From NCBI GenBank assembly GCA_902593475.1, contig CACJIM010000008.1:1-56420 (forward strand): a stretch of DNA of 56,420 nucleotides. Direction: 5' to 3'. Made by a program: the position numbers and the translations under genes. The notes beneath the pieces are model-generated. The model saw nothing but the letters and a program-made list of their open reading frames with translations. It was not told the DNA's origin and did no database searches. This document shows, piece after piece, positions 33,686 to 42,592 of the stretch (position 1 is its first letter; each line of letters opens with the position of its first letter). Origin of the DNA: an uncultured Candidatus Actinomarina sp. (GTDB taxonomy: Bacteria > Actinomycetota > Acidimicrobiia > Actinomarinales > Actinomarinaceae).

Positions 33686-36645
33686 CAGCCTGTATAAGAT
33701 TTCATTTCTGATTTAGTTCTTGTCCCAGCGACTCCATCAGGAATTAATCCAACTTTTCTTTGGAAAGCTTTAATTGCCTCTCTGGTATAGGATCCCATTT
33801 GTCCATCAATAATTCCTGGGTTAAAGCCGTTATTTGCTAAATAGGTTTGAATATCTTCAATAGAGTCAAGTTTTGCAGACCTATTATCTCGTGCTATGCA
33901 AGAATTTTCACTTTTACAACCTGTGTAAGCTCTCATTGCAGCTTTGGTTTTATTTCCAGCTATTCCATCTGCTAAAAGTCCATTTTCTTTTTGGAAGGAA
34001 ATAATTGCGTTTTTAGTTTTTGGACCAGATTGACCATCAATTGGTCCAGGATTAAACCCATTGTTAGAAAGAAATTGCTGGATGTCTAAAGTCGAATTGA
34101 TAACTAGAGACCTATTGTCTTGGGGTATACACGCATCATTACCTGCATTAGGATTGGAGACAGCTGTTGATGATGCTTCAGTTACTTCACCGCCATTTGC
34201 TGACCAGCCTGCCTGGAATGGATTAGCCTCAAAAACTGATGTAGGAACGAGTGACTTCTCAACTAATTTATTTACAATATATGAAACTTCTCCGATAGTT
34301 ATTTTTCGACTCGGACAGAATTTTTCGCTTAAGTCACTACATGCTGGTATTACATCATTTGCTGCAAGTACGTTTATTTCATTTGTCCATTTACTTGCAC
34401 CTTCATCAGAATACTTATCAATTGCGCCGCTAAGATTTTCAGTCGTTCCAGCTTTTATGGACTTAACAAGCAAACAAGCAAGTTCATCTCTGGAAACAGT
34501 TTCAGATGGTTGAATCTGAAATGGGCTACCAAAACAAACTTGCATTCCATAATAAGGCAAAGCATTTGTTGCTTGTTGGTAAATACTTTGATCATCATCA
34601 CTATATGCATTTGGTGCATCGAGAGGGACCCCACCAACGACAGTTACAACCGCAGCAGCTTCTTCTCTTGAAATTGTTTTTGCTTGACAGGCGCTGGAGG
34701 TTTCACTACAAACATTCAAAAGGCCTGCTTTTGATAGGTAGTTCAGACCACTTGAAGAAGTTGCATATTGTGGAGCATCACCTGTTGAGCTTGATGAACT
34801 TTCAACAGCAGTTGTTGTAGTACTATTTGCAGTAATTGGTCCAATACTTAAATTCGAAATATCTGACTGACTTGAAGTTTTGAAATAATGAGAAGTGAAT
34901 CCTAATTGGGATTTAATATTTCTACCGGACTTGGTTACAGTTTTAGCTGAGCCATTTTTAAAACCTTTCATTGTGACCTGTAAAGCAGCGCCAGACTCAG
35001 AAACAGAAGATACATAAATATCTGTGATTGCATCAAAGCACGGAGTGTCTCCACAAAGGATATTTTTGGATAGCTGATAAGAGCTGAAGTCGTATGACCA
35101 TGCAGCTTTAGGGTTTCCAACTCTGTTGTCCACTGACCATGGGTCATCGACTGTTTTTAAATATGGCCAGGGGGTAGCTGAGCCAAATCCGACTACATTA
35201 TCATTTGTTTTTCCACCAGTTGATGATGAATAAAATGCTTGAACAACAGTACTTTGAGTATATCCACCGTCATATGTAATAACTTTTCCTGAGGTATTGT
35301 TAACTGCTTGCACCCAGTTAGGTCCAGCAATTTCCTTTAGATACCCATAGTAATATTGACTAGACGCTGTTGAGCCTATATGGCACCAACAATAACTTTT
35401 TCTTGAGCTCGATAATCCAGCATCAGTATCAGTTTTTTCTGAGGGAATGTTTTGCTTTAAATACTGGAAGACAGCATAACTTCTACCAACTAAAGCTTGC
35501 GCTTCAAGCGCTTTAACATTCCAATGAGATGGCATTTCAGCTAGGCCATATAAATACTTTTCAATATTTACAGCTAGTGACACATGAAAACCATTTGATA
35601 CATTTTTGTTTCTTAACTTTAAAATTCCATGTTTATGTTCTCTCGGACCAACTCTAATTCGTCCACCGTCAGACCAACTAATTCCAATATTGCATGATGC
35701 TGTAACTTTTGACAGTAAGGGATGTCCAGTCAAGTAGCAATTTCCATTTGAATAAATTACATTTATAGTTGCTCCACCTGCTATTTTCAATGGACCAAAA
35801 TCTGATTCACATGGCCCATCAGAAGTTGCATCCGATTTAATCTTATTTAAAGTTTCATCATTTATAGTTCCTGATTGCCCTATACCCACAGAAGCTTGAT
35901 AATTTTTAAGAGCATTTGCAGTCCTGTCACCAAATGCACCATCTACTGTACCTGGGTCAAAACCTCTTGATGATAGAAATGCTTGGACTCCTGCTACTTG
36001 CGGTAGATTCTCTTGACATATGAATAAGGTTGGAGGACTTGAAGAAGGAAGAGTAGTTAAGTTTATAGATTTAGCATTTCGAGCTAGTCCAACCCATAAT
36101 GCATTATTATTTGTTGATATATCTGGTGAAGATAAGGAAATTTCTGATAGCTGTTTTACAGAAGTACCCTGAAAATAGTAACTTACAACTTCATTAGAGC
36201 TACACGAACTTGTGTTGGAACAAAAACTAGCTCCCAACTCAGTCAACCCTTTTGTTCCATACTGACTTAGCCCAACTCCGTGACCCCAACCACTTCCTTG
36301 GAATGTAAATGAGACAGAACTGTAGCTTCTCATGGCTTGCTTAGTTGCAGGCCCAACTATACCATCTGCTGAAAGGCCAACAGTTTTTTGAAAGCTTTTG
36401 ATTGCTTGGTCAGTTCTTGAACCTGCAAGTCCATCAATTGGACCAGGATTAAAGCCATTACAACTGAGAAATGTTTGAATATCTTTTAAATTATTTAGAG
36501 GAGATACTGCATTATCTGCACAATTTAAAGTAATACTGTTTGGCACTTTATGTGCAAATGCAGGCTCTTTTTGTAAATTAATAAGAAAAGTAGTTGCAAA
36601 AAATGCAATAAGAAAGAATGTAGTTTTCTTAAGACCCTGTTTCAT
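33682..36645 (-). CDS. Exported SpoIID/LytB-domain wall protein with four peptidoglycan-binding domains
   Basis: 987 residues. A basic N-terminus with a hydrophobic signal stretch (about 5-30) ending PAFAHK suggests export. PG_binding_1 domain one is at about 52-106 (FNPGPIDGLAGSRT). GSGWGHGVGLSQYG at about 117-130 is typical of SpoIID/LytB proteins. A second PG_binding_1-like unit (RGFDPGTVDGAFGDRT) follows near 220-275, then the main SpoIID region (NIEKYLYGLAEMPSHWNVKA). Next comes a stretch resembling two or three SLH-like repeats, and two further PG_binding_1 domains at the C-terminus. SpoIID proteins are lytic transglycosylases acting on denuded glycan; activity here is inferred. Conserved cysteine pairs suggest disulfides. 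A leaderless-type TAAAAT precedes the start. Confidence 0.88.
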   Translation of the reverse strand: MKQGLKKTTFFLIAFFATTFLINLQKEPAFAHKVPNSITLNCADNAVSPLNNLKDIQTFLSCNGFNPGPIDGLAGSRTDQAIKSFQKTVGLSADGIVGPATKQAMRSYSSVSFTFQGSGWGHGVGLSQYGTKGLTELGASFCSNTSSCSSNEVVSYYFQGTSVKQLSEISLSSPDISTNNNALWVGLARNAKSINLTTLPSSSPPTLFICQENLPQVAGVQAFLSSRGFDPGTVDGAFGDRTANALKNYQASVGIGQSGTINDETLNKIKSDATSDGPCESDFGPLKIAGGATINVIYSNGNCYLTGHPLLSKVTASCNIGISWSDGGRIRVGPREHKHGILKLRNKNVSNGFHVSLAVNIEKYLYGLAEMPSHWNVKALEAQALVGRSYAVFQYLKQNIPSEKTDTDAGLSSSRKSYCWCHIGSTASSQYYYGYLKEIAGPNWVQAVNNTSGKVITYDGGYTQSTVVQAFYSSSTGGKTNDNVVGFGSATPWPYLKTVDDPWSVDNRVGNPKAAWSYDFSSYQLSKNILCGDTPCFDAITDIYVSSVSESGAALQVTMKGFKNGSAKTVTKSGRNIKSQLGFTSHYFKTSSQSDISNLSIGPITANSTTTTAVESSSSSTGDAPQYATSSSGLNYLSKAGLLNVCSETSSACQAKTISREEAAAVVTVVGGVPLDAPNAYSDDDQSIYQQATNALPYYGMQVCFGSPFQIQPSETVSRDELACLLVKSIKAGTTENLSGAIDKYSDEGASKWTNEINVLAANDVIPACSDLSEKFCPSRKITIGEVSYIVNKLVEKSLVPTSVFEANPFQAGWSANGGEVTEASSTAVSNPNAGNDACIPQDNRSLVINSTLDIQQFLSNNGFNPGPIDGQSGPKTKNAIISFQKENGLLADGIAGNKTKAAMRAYTGCKSENSCIARDNRSAKLDSIEDIQTYLANNGFNPGIIDGQMGSYTREAIKAFQRKVGLIPDGVAGTRTKSEMKSYTGC

Positions 36646-36651
36646 TATTTC

Positions 36652-36657
36652 ATTTTA
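36652..36657 (-). promoter_or_regulatory. -10 hexamer TAAAAT, leaderless start of the SpoIID-domain protein
   Basis: The minus strand reads TAAAAT, six bases (GAAATA), then ATG at 36645. Confidence 0.5.
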
Positions 36658-36675
36658 GGGTACAATGTGTATTTT

Positions 36676-37047
36676 TCATAGTTCATGACTTTTTTTCCAC
36701 TTATTAAACAATTCTAATGAAATTAAATAACCTAGATAAGTGAAATGCGAGAGATATGTAATAGGAAACAATAGACCTTTGTAATCTGTGAGTATATTAG
36801 GAGGTATAAAAAAAATCGTCATAAAAAGGTAAATTCCTATTATTTTATATTTTTTGAGTGCTTCTAAGGAAATGGTAAACATCAGAAAATATGAAATAAA
36901 TGAGAAAACTAATACTGGAGAAAATAATTGTGATGATTCTTTAGAAATAATTCTTATTGAAAACATGAGTAGAATTGAAAACGTTAAAGCTTGACTACCA
37001 TTATTTTTTATTATATTTTTAAACACTTCTATTATTGTAAATAACAT
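36676..37047 (-). CDS. Small multi-span membrane protein of unknown function
   Basis: 123 residues from the ATG at 37047 (MLFTIIEV). Four hydrophobic segments can be marked, roughly residues 22-38, 45-62, 68-86 and 92-110, with a lysine-rich C-terminus. No motif is recognised. The start forms the palindrome CATATG with the divergent neighbour, whose ATG begins one base away, so the two divergent genes have no intergenic space. A shorter start at an internal ATG is possible and would leave room for a promoter. Confidence 0.6.
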   Translation of the reverse strand: MLFTIIEVFKNIIKNNGSQALTFSILLMFSIRIISKESSQLFSPVLVFSFISYFLMFTISLEALKKYKIIGIYLFMTIFFIPPNILTDYKGLLFPITYLSHFTYLGYLISLELFNKWKKSHEL

Positions 37048-37710
37048 ATGCAATTGAGTGAATTCACCTACATTTTTTTAACACTTTGTATACCTTTTTT
37101 GATATATATAGTTCGTTCTACTAATCCCAAAAAAGGATTTAGTATATTATTTGTTGCTATTATTTCAGCAAATATTTTTTTGATTTTTAATAATTTTTCC
37201 CAAATAGGGTTATTTTTTTTGGCATTTTATTTGATTGCATATAGTAGAAATGAAAAATTTTATTATTTAGCGCTTGCTTTTATATCTTTCACTGTTTCTT
37301 CATTAAATGTCATCGGTTTCAACAATATTAAAAATCTCATTCCAATTTTATTAATATCAGCTGTATTTTCATCCATGATGATTGGTCATTGGTTCCTTGT
37401 AGATCCTACGATTAATAGAGAAGGCATGAAAAACATCGCAAAATTTTCTATGTATCTTTCTTTTATTCTCTCATTGTCTGTCTTTGCAAATATATATGAA
37501 AGTTCGGCAGTATTTTTTAATATAGTGGGTAATGAATTATTAAATAATGTAATAGTATTTTTATTTATTTCAGCAGGAATACTTTCATATGCATCGTTTA
37601 AATCTTTACAAGAAAAATCATATACAGGAGTAATGGCCAGTACAGGATTAAGTTACTTGTCGCTCATTGTTTCATTAGGAGCTTCTGGAACACTAATACT
37701 TTCCTTATAA
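37048..37710 (+). CDS. Multi-span membrane protein with GHW-LVDP motif, unknown function
   Basis: 220 residues with about seven predicted membrane helices and almost no soluble part. The only motif that stands out is MIGHWFLVDPTINREGM at about residues 111-127, which recalls a 'GHWYLVxP' sequence seen in uncharacterised actinobacterial membrane proteins; the histidine and tryptophan could bind a metal or heme, but that is speculation. It abuts the divergent small membrane protein and is followed by cobalamin adenosyltransferase, which has its own -10, so no operon partner is certain. Confidence 0.7.
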   Translation: MQLSEFTYIFLTLCIPFLIYIVRSTNPKKGFSILFVAIISANIFLIFNNFSQIGLFFLAFYLIAYSRNEKFYYLALAFISFTVSSLNVIGFNNIKNLIPILLISAVFSSMMIGHWFLVDPTINREGMKNIAKFSMYLSFILSLSVFANIYESSAVFFNIVGNELLNNVIVFLFISAGILSYASFKSLQEKSYTGVMASTGLSYLSLIVSLGASGTLILSL

Positions 37711-37713
37711 CAC

Positions 37714-37719
37714 TATTCT
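37714..37719 (+). promoter_or_regulatory. -10 hexamer TATTCT, leaderless start of cobalamin adenosyltransferase
   Basis: TATTCT, six bases (TAAGCT), then ATG at 37726. Confidence 0.45.
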
Positions 37720-37725
37720 TAAGCT

Positions 37726-38268
37726 ATGAAGATTTATACCAAAAAAGGCGATAAAGGTGAAACCAGGCTTTTATATGGTGATGCTGTATCCAAAGACAGT
37801 ATCGCACCTGAAGCTTATGGATCTGTCGATGAACTCGTTGCTGCTTTGGGATTAATCAGATATGAAAAAGAATTACCTCTTGAGACTAAGGAAGTCGTTT
37901 TAAGGATTCAAAGAGAACTGTTTGTTGTTGGAGCAGAGCTCGCAACTTCGAAAAAGAGCAGATTAAAATTAAAACCAGCAGAAACACTTGTTACAAGCAG
38001 TATGGTAGAAAGCCTTGAAAAAGATATAGACTATTTAACTGATAAAAATGGAATTCCAGATTTTTTTGTAGTACCTGGTGAAAATAGTATTTCTTCAAAA
38101 TTTGATTGGTGTAGAGTTGTATCACGAAGAGCTGAGAGAAAATGTGTTGCATGGAAAAAAATAAATGAAATCGAAGACACTTTTGTTTTAATATATCTAA
38201 ATAGACTATCTGACTTATTATGGATGATGGCGAGAGATTTTGAAAAAGAATGGACATCAAGTAAATGA
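37726..38268 (+). CDS. Cob(I)alamin adenosyltransferase, PduO type
   Basis: 180 residues. KIYTKKGDKGETRLLYGDAVSKD is the N-terminal ATP-binding signature of PduO/MMAB enzymes, followed by YGSVDELVAALGL and the C-terminal RRAERKCVAW and YLNRLSDLLWMMAR. It makes adenosylcobalamin from ATP and reduced cobalamin. This implies at least one AdoCbl-dependent enzyme elsewhere, such as methylmalonyl-CoA mutase or ribonucleotide reductase; none is in the window. Its stop overlaps the peptidase start by four bases. Confidence 0.94.
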   Translation: MKIYTKKGDKGETRLLYGDAVSKDSIAPEAYGSVDELVAALGLIRYEKELPLETKEVVLRIQRELFVVGAELATSKKSRLKLKPAETLVTSSMVESLEKDIDYLTDKNGIPDFFVVPGENSISSKFDWCRVVSRRAERKCVAWKKINEIEDTFVLIYLNRLSDLLWMMARDFEKEWTSSK

Positions 38269-39623
38269 AAATTGAAGTTTTATTAACAGATCAAGTCAAT
38301 GAAAGCATTGACAATTATGACGAAAATCGTATTTTGTTTGAAGCCAATAAATTTGAAGCTAAAAAAAATCAAATGTTTTATATGTCAAACTACAACTCAA
38401 CAGATGATACATCTTTTCTCGTAGTTGGTACTGATGGTTGCAAATCAGAATATGATTTTGTAGATCTAGGAGCATCAATTGGTAAAAAAATCAATAATGA
38501 TTGTGATTTGAAATTAACAGCTGTTGCTGAAAATTTAAATATGTATCTAATTGAATTAGGAATAATGTTGTCTACCTACAGATTTGAAAATTTCAAATCA
38601 ACAAAGTCTCCAGAAATTAATATAAATATTTTAAATAGTGAATTCTCAGCAGAAATTGAAAATAAAGTCAATTCAATATTCTGGGTTCGAGATATGGTTA
38701 ATTTTCCTGCACTAACTAAATCTCCAGAATTTTTCCAGGCTAAGGTTGAAGAATTAATTGATGGATTGAATATTAGTTTTAAGTCATATGATGAAAAATG
38801 GATAAAAGAAAATAAAATGGGTGGAGTTATTGGAGTATCTCAAGGCTCCGAAAGGTCTCCAAAATTTTTAGTTGGAGAATACAACACAAAAGCCAAAAAG
38901 CAGATTTCATTAATAGGTAAGGGGGTGTTGTTTGATTCAGGCGGACTCTCTTTGAAATCTCCTGCTGGTATGGAAACAATGAAAACGGATATGGCTGGTG
39001 CTGCAACTGCTTGGGGAATAATTGCACTAGTAGCAAAACAAGGTTTAGACATAGGTTTAAAAGTTTATACTCCCATAGTTGAAAATATGCCTAGTGGCAC
39101 TGCGATTAGACCTGGTGATGTTTTAAATATGAGAAATGGTAAAACCATTGAAGTTATGAATACCGATGCTGAAGGCAGGTTGATTATGGCAGATGCATTA
39201 GCTTATGCTAGTGAGAGCAAGCCAGACATAATATGTGATGTTGCAACGCTTACTGGTGCAGCGTATGTTGCACTAGGTGTTGAGATTGGAGCGGTTTTCT
39301 CAAATAGCAAAAAAACCTTAGAAAGTTTTTTGAACTCTAACAATGATGGGTTTGAAAATTACCATTCACTCCCATTAGAACAAAGTTATAAATCACTTAT
39401 TAAATCTAATATCGCTGATATGAAAAATTCTGGTGGAAGATTTGGGGGAGCAATAACAGCTGCTTTACTTCTTGAAGAGTTTGTTGATGATTTGGACTGG
39501 GTTCACTTAGATATTGCGGGACCTGCAAGGTCTAGATCCAACAACTCTATTTATCCAGAGGGTGGAACAGGATTTGGAGTTCTTGGTTATTTTAACTTTT
39601 TAACTAATGAGGCAAATAGTTAA
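38265..39623 (+). CDS. pepA: Leucyl aminopeptidase, M17 family
   Basis: 452 residues. The C-terminal catalytic domain shows LIGKGVLFDSGGLSLK, MKTDMAGAAT and the signature NTDAEGRLIMADAL, which contain the metal-binding Lys, Asp and Glu and the catalytic arginine. The N-terminal domain is weakly conserved, as usual. It removes N-terminal residues from peptides using two metal ions in the cytoplasm. Convergent with the penicillin-binding protein, with a four-base stop overlap. Confidence 0.94.
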   Translation: MKIEVLLTDQVNESIDNYDENRILFEANKFEAKKNQMFYMSNYNSTDDTSFLVVGTDGCKSEYDFVDLGASIGKKINNDCDLKLTAVAENLNMYLIELGIMLSTYRFENFKSTKSPEININILNSEFSAEIENKVNSIFWVRDMVNFPALTKSPEFFQAKVEELIDGLNISFKSYDEKWIKENKMGGVIGVSQGSERSPKFLVGEYNTKAKKQISLIGKGVLFDSGGLSLKSPAGMETMKTDMAGAATAWGIIALVAKQGLDIGLKVYTPIVENMPSGTAIRPGDVLNMRNGKTIEVMNTDAEGRLIMADALAYASESKPDIICDVATLTGAAYVALGVEIGAVFSNSKKTLESFLNSNNDGFENYHSLPLEQSYKSLIKSNIADMKNSGGRFGGAITAALLLEEFVDDLDWVHLDIAGPARSRSNNSIYPEGGTGFGVLGYFNFLTNEANS

Positions 39624-42502
39624 GAATCATCTTCAGTATTGTCAATAATAAATATCAAAGTATCACCTGTTGACATCGTGGCGCCTTGAGATACATTTGT
39701 TCCAATTACTTTTCCTTCACACCCCTGAATGTCACTAGATTCAAAATTTTTCTTTAAAAATAAAATAACATTATTTTCTCTCATGAAAGTTTTAATTAGA
39801 TCCTCAGCTTCTTCAGGTAATAACTGGCATGGTGGAATGCTTGGTATAGGAGCGGAAAATTTCTGTCCAGAAACTTCAAGCTCAATTACAGTGCCTTCTG
39901 GAACTTCTTCGTCAATTTCAATACTTTGACTTAAAACAAGCCCTGGTGCTTCTTCTGAATCAATAAGGTTTATATTCGGTAGTAAATAGTTTGAAAAAGC
40001 AATTTCTTCAGCAATAAGTACATTCAAACCAGTTAGTTCTGGGATTGTTACTGTGGGTATTTCATAATATTTCTGTATATCACTTGGGTCACTTGGCCAT
40101 TCTACGACTGGAAGATCTTCTACTACTTTAGTCATGAATTCTTTCCACATAGGAGCTGGTACACGACCTCCTGAAACATTTCTAATTACTTCACCATTAA
40201 TTTCTACATCTGTAAGTGGAAGCTGTTCTTCTGCAAATCCAATCCATACAGATGAGGTATATTGCGGAATAAATCCAATAAACCAAGCCTCCCTAAATCC
40301 TTGATGAGTACCTGTTTTTCCAGCAATAGGCCTGTCATCAAGAACTGCCCTAGTTCCAGTACCATATTGTGCTGCTACTTCTAATGTTTTTCTCACAGCT
40401 GCAGCAGCTCCAGGATCAGGTATAGAAGTTCGTTGGGAGACTATATTTTGATACAAAACTTCACCATTAGAGTCTTCTATACGTTCTATTAGATACGTTG
40501 GCGCTAACACGCCATTAGTAGCAAATGAGGAATAAGCAGAAGCAATTTCAATAGGCGTAACAGCACCGGCACCAAGTGTTAGTGAAATAACAGGATCAAT
40601 CTCTGAGTCAATACCAATTCTATTAGCTGTAGAAGCAAGCTTTTCACCTCCTAGCTCAGAAGCCATCTGAGCGAAAACAGTATTAATAGATCTTCGAGTA
40701 GCTTCTTCTAATGAAATCATTCCAGAAGTATCCAATAGTTTTACAGATCTGTTGTACTCACTTTTATCACTACAAGGTTTAAATATGTACTGAGTTTCAC
40801 TTTCTATATCAATTTGTGTTGTGTTTGCTTGTTGTTCAATCAATTCAGGATCTGAAATTACTACTGTACCCTCCGGAAAATTAACATTATCTGTGTCTTC
40901 TTGATAAACAATAGGATTACCCTCTTCATCGATTTGATTTAATGCCTTACCAATTTCAATTAGTTTTTCTTCTTCATCTTCTAATTCATCAAGATTTGGG
41001 ACAAGCGGAAACTGTTTAATAAAGTCAAGATTTTTAATGTCTTCAATGTGATAACCAACACATTGAAGTTCAATAGCTCTATCCTGTGCAGGTATCTTAT
41101 TTAAATAACGATCTGCAGTTATTGAAGTACCGTAATTTCTGACTACCCATTTTGTCCCTACTCCGTCAGGGGCACATGGATAACCACAATCTATTTCAAC
41201 AGGGCTTCGTGAATCTCTGTAGCTATATAATTTAGATCCAGACTCTAAAGCTGCTAGAAGAGTGATTGGCTTGAAGGCCGAGCCAGGATTTCTTTTTCCC
41301 TGTGTTGCAAGATTATATTGTTCTTCTTCAAAGGGAATTCCGGAAGCCATTACTTCAATACCACCGGTTAAATTATTAATTAAAGTTATTACTCCAGTTG
41401 GTTTTGGTTCATTACTTTCATCATCAGAACTTTCTGAAGGTACCCATTTATTTAAAATTTGGTTGGCATGTTTTTGGAACTCAAGATTTAAAGTTATGTA
41501 AACATTTAATCCACCTCCACCAGTACATGAAGTATCATCAGACGGACAACCAAATATTTTCTTTTTCCTTTCATCCTTTGTGTTGCCTAGAACTGCGAAT
41601 TGCGGATCATTTAATAATTGTCTTTTTACTTCTGCTACAACATGCTCTGCTTGAGAATTAATTTGAACTGAATCAATAACATTAAGTGGGGCAAGCTTGG
41701 CTGATCTAGCTTGGATATCTACAATAAACCCCTCTTTTAGCATTATGTTTAGAACATCATTTCTTCTTTCAATTACTCTTTCAGGATATTTTCTAGGATT
41801 GTAATAAGCAGGGCTCCTAATAATAACAACTAAAGTTGCTGCTTCATCCAGAGTTATATCTCGTATATCTTTGCCAAAGTATTCATATGCAGCCGACTGT
41901 ATACCATATGCTCCAGATCCCCAATAAATTGAATTTATGTAATATTCTAAAATTTGATCTTTTGTATACCTTCTCTCTAACTCAGCTGCTACAACTGCTT
42001 CAGCAACTTTTCTTCTTACTGAAATTTCATCACCAACGAAGGACTGTTTTGCAACTTGAGAAGTAATTGTCGAACCACCACGAGTAACACCTCTTAAATT
42101 ATCAAGAGCGGCACTTAAAATAGCAACAAAATCAACACCTTCGTGAAGGTAATAATTACTATCTTCTGCGGCAAGCAATGTATTGATGACAAAGGAAGGG
42201 ACCTCTGATAAAGGTATTGGGTCTCTGTTCAGCCCGTCATGTAATTCATCTAGTATCTGATTATCAGAGGTAATGATTGTTGATGGCTCAGACAGTGAAA
42301 CAAAGTTTAGAACCATACCTTCAGCTCTTGGAAGAAATTTTTCTTCAAGAGTTGTTACAACTTCCATACTTGATTTAACTGGCAAAAATATGAAGAAACC
42401 TACCCAGCCTGCTAATAAAATACTTGAAATAAGTATTATAAAACCAGCAACATATCGAGATCCATATCTAGTTTTGGATTCTAAATTATGTATTTGTGCC
42501 AT
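39620..42502 (-). CDS. Class A penicillin-binding protein (glycosyltransferase/transpeptidase) with PASTA domains
   Basis: 960 residues. One N-terminal membrane anchor (about 17-38) follows a short cytoplasmic tail. GT51 domain: EDSNYYLHEGVD carries the catalytic glutamate, RGGSTITSQVAKQ and the RRKVAEAVVAAELERRY helix follow. Transpeptidase domain: SxxK in GSAFKPI, SxN in RRSINTVF, KTGT in AGKTGTHQG. After these come a PASTA domain (VTIPELTGLNVLIAEEIA) and a second PASTA-like unit with two cysteines. It polymerises and cross-links peptidoglycan at the outer face of the membrane. An acidic loop rich in Glu and Asp is inserted in the middle of the transpeptidase domain and is longer than usual. 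Confidence 0.95.
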   Translation of the reverse strand: MAQIHNLESKTRYGSRYVAGFIILISSILLAGWVGFFIFLPVKSSMEVVTTLEEKFLPRAEGMVLNFVSLSEPSTIITSDNQILDELHDGLNRDPIPLSEVPSFVINTLLAAEDSNYYLHEGVDFVAILSAALDNLRGVTRGGSTITSQVAKQSFVGDEISVRRKVAEAVVAAELERRYTKDQILEYYINSIYWGSGAYGIQSAAYEYFGKDIRDITLDEAATLVVIIRSPAYYNPRKYPERVIERRNDVLNIMLKEGFIVDIQARSAKLAPLNVIDSVQINSQAEHVVAEVKRQLLNDPQFAVLGNTKDERKKKIFGCPSDDTSCTGGGGLNVYITLNLEFQKHANQILNKWVPSESSDDESNEPKPTGVITLINNLTGGIEVMASGIPFEEEQYNLATQGKRNPGSAFKPITLLAALESGSKLYSYRDSRSPVEIDCGYPCAPDGVGTKWVVRNYGTSITADRYLNKIPAQDRAIELQCVGYHIEDIKNLDFIKQFPLVPNLDELEDEEEKLIEIGKALNQIDEEGNPIVYQEDTDNVNFPEGTVVISDPELIEQQANTTQIDIESETQYIFKPCSDKSEYNRSVKLLDTSGMISLEEATRRSINTVFAQMASELGGEKLASTANRIGIDSEIDPVISLTLGAGAVTPIEIASAYSSFATNGVLAPTYLIERIEDSNGEVLYQNIVSQRTSIPDPGAAAAVRKTLEVAAQYGTGTRAVLDDRPIAGKTGTHQGFREAWFIGFIPQYTSSVWIGFAEEQLPLTDVEINGEVIRNVSGGRVPAPMWKEFMTKVVEDLPVVEWPSDPSDIQKYYEIPTVTIPELTGLNVLIAEEIAFSNYLLPNINLIDSEEAPGLVLSQSIEIDEEVPEGTVIELEVSGQKFSAPIPSIPPCQLLPEEAEDLIKTFMRENNVILFLKKNFESSDIQGCEGKVIGTNVSQGATMSTGDTLIFIIDNTEDDS

Positions 42503-42508
42503 ATGAAA

Positions 42509-42514
42509 ATGATA
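42509..42514 (-). promoter_or_regulatory. -10 hexamer TATCAT, leaderless start of the class A PBP
   Basis: The minus strand reads TATCAT, six bases, then ATG at 42502. Confidence 0.45.
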
Positions 42515-42579
42515 ACCTCAATAGTGACAAACTATTAGTTTGTATAGCTAAATTTCTAGCCTTATGAAACTTAATACTG

Positions 42580-42585
42580 TACAAT
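42580..42585 (+). promoter_or_regulatory. -10 hexamer TACAAT, leaderless start of citrate synthase
   Basis: TACAAT, seven bases (TTGTACC), then ATG at 42593; no Shine-Dalgarno sequence in the gap. Confidence 0.55.
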
Positions 42586-42592
42586 TGTACCG

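Noticed and set aside
34061-34513. 150-codon open frame on the plus strand inside the SpoIID gene
   Set aside because: Antisense to a clearly coding, domain-rich gene and without recognisable motif.
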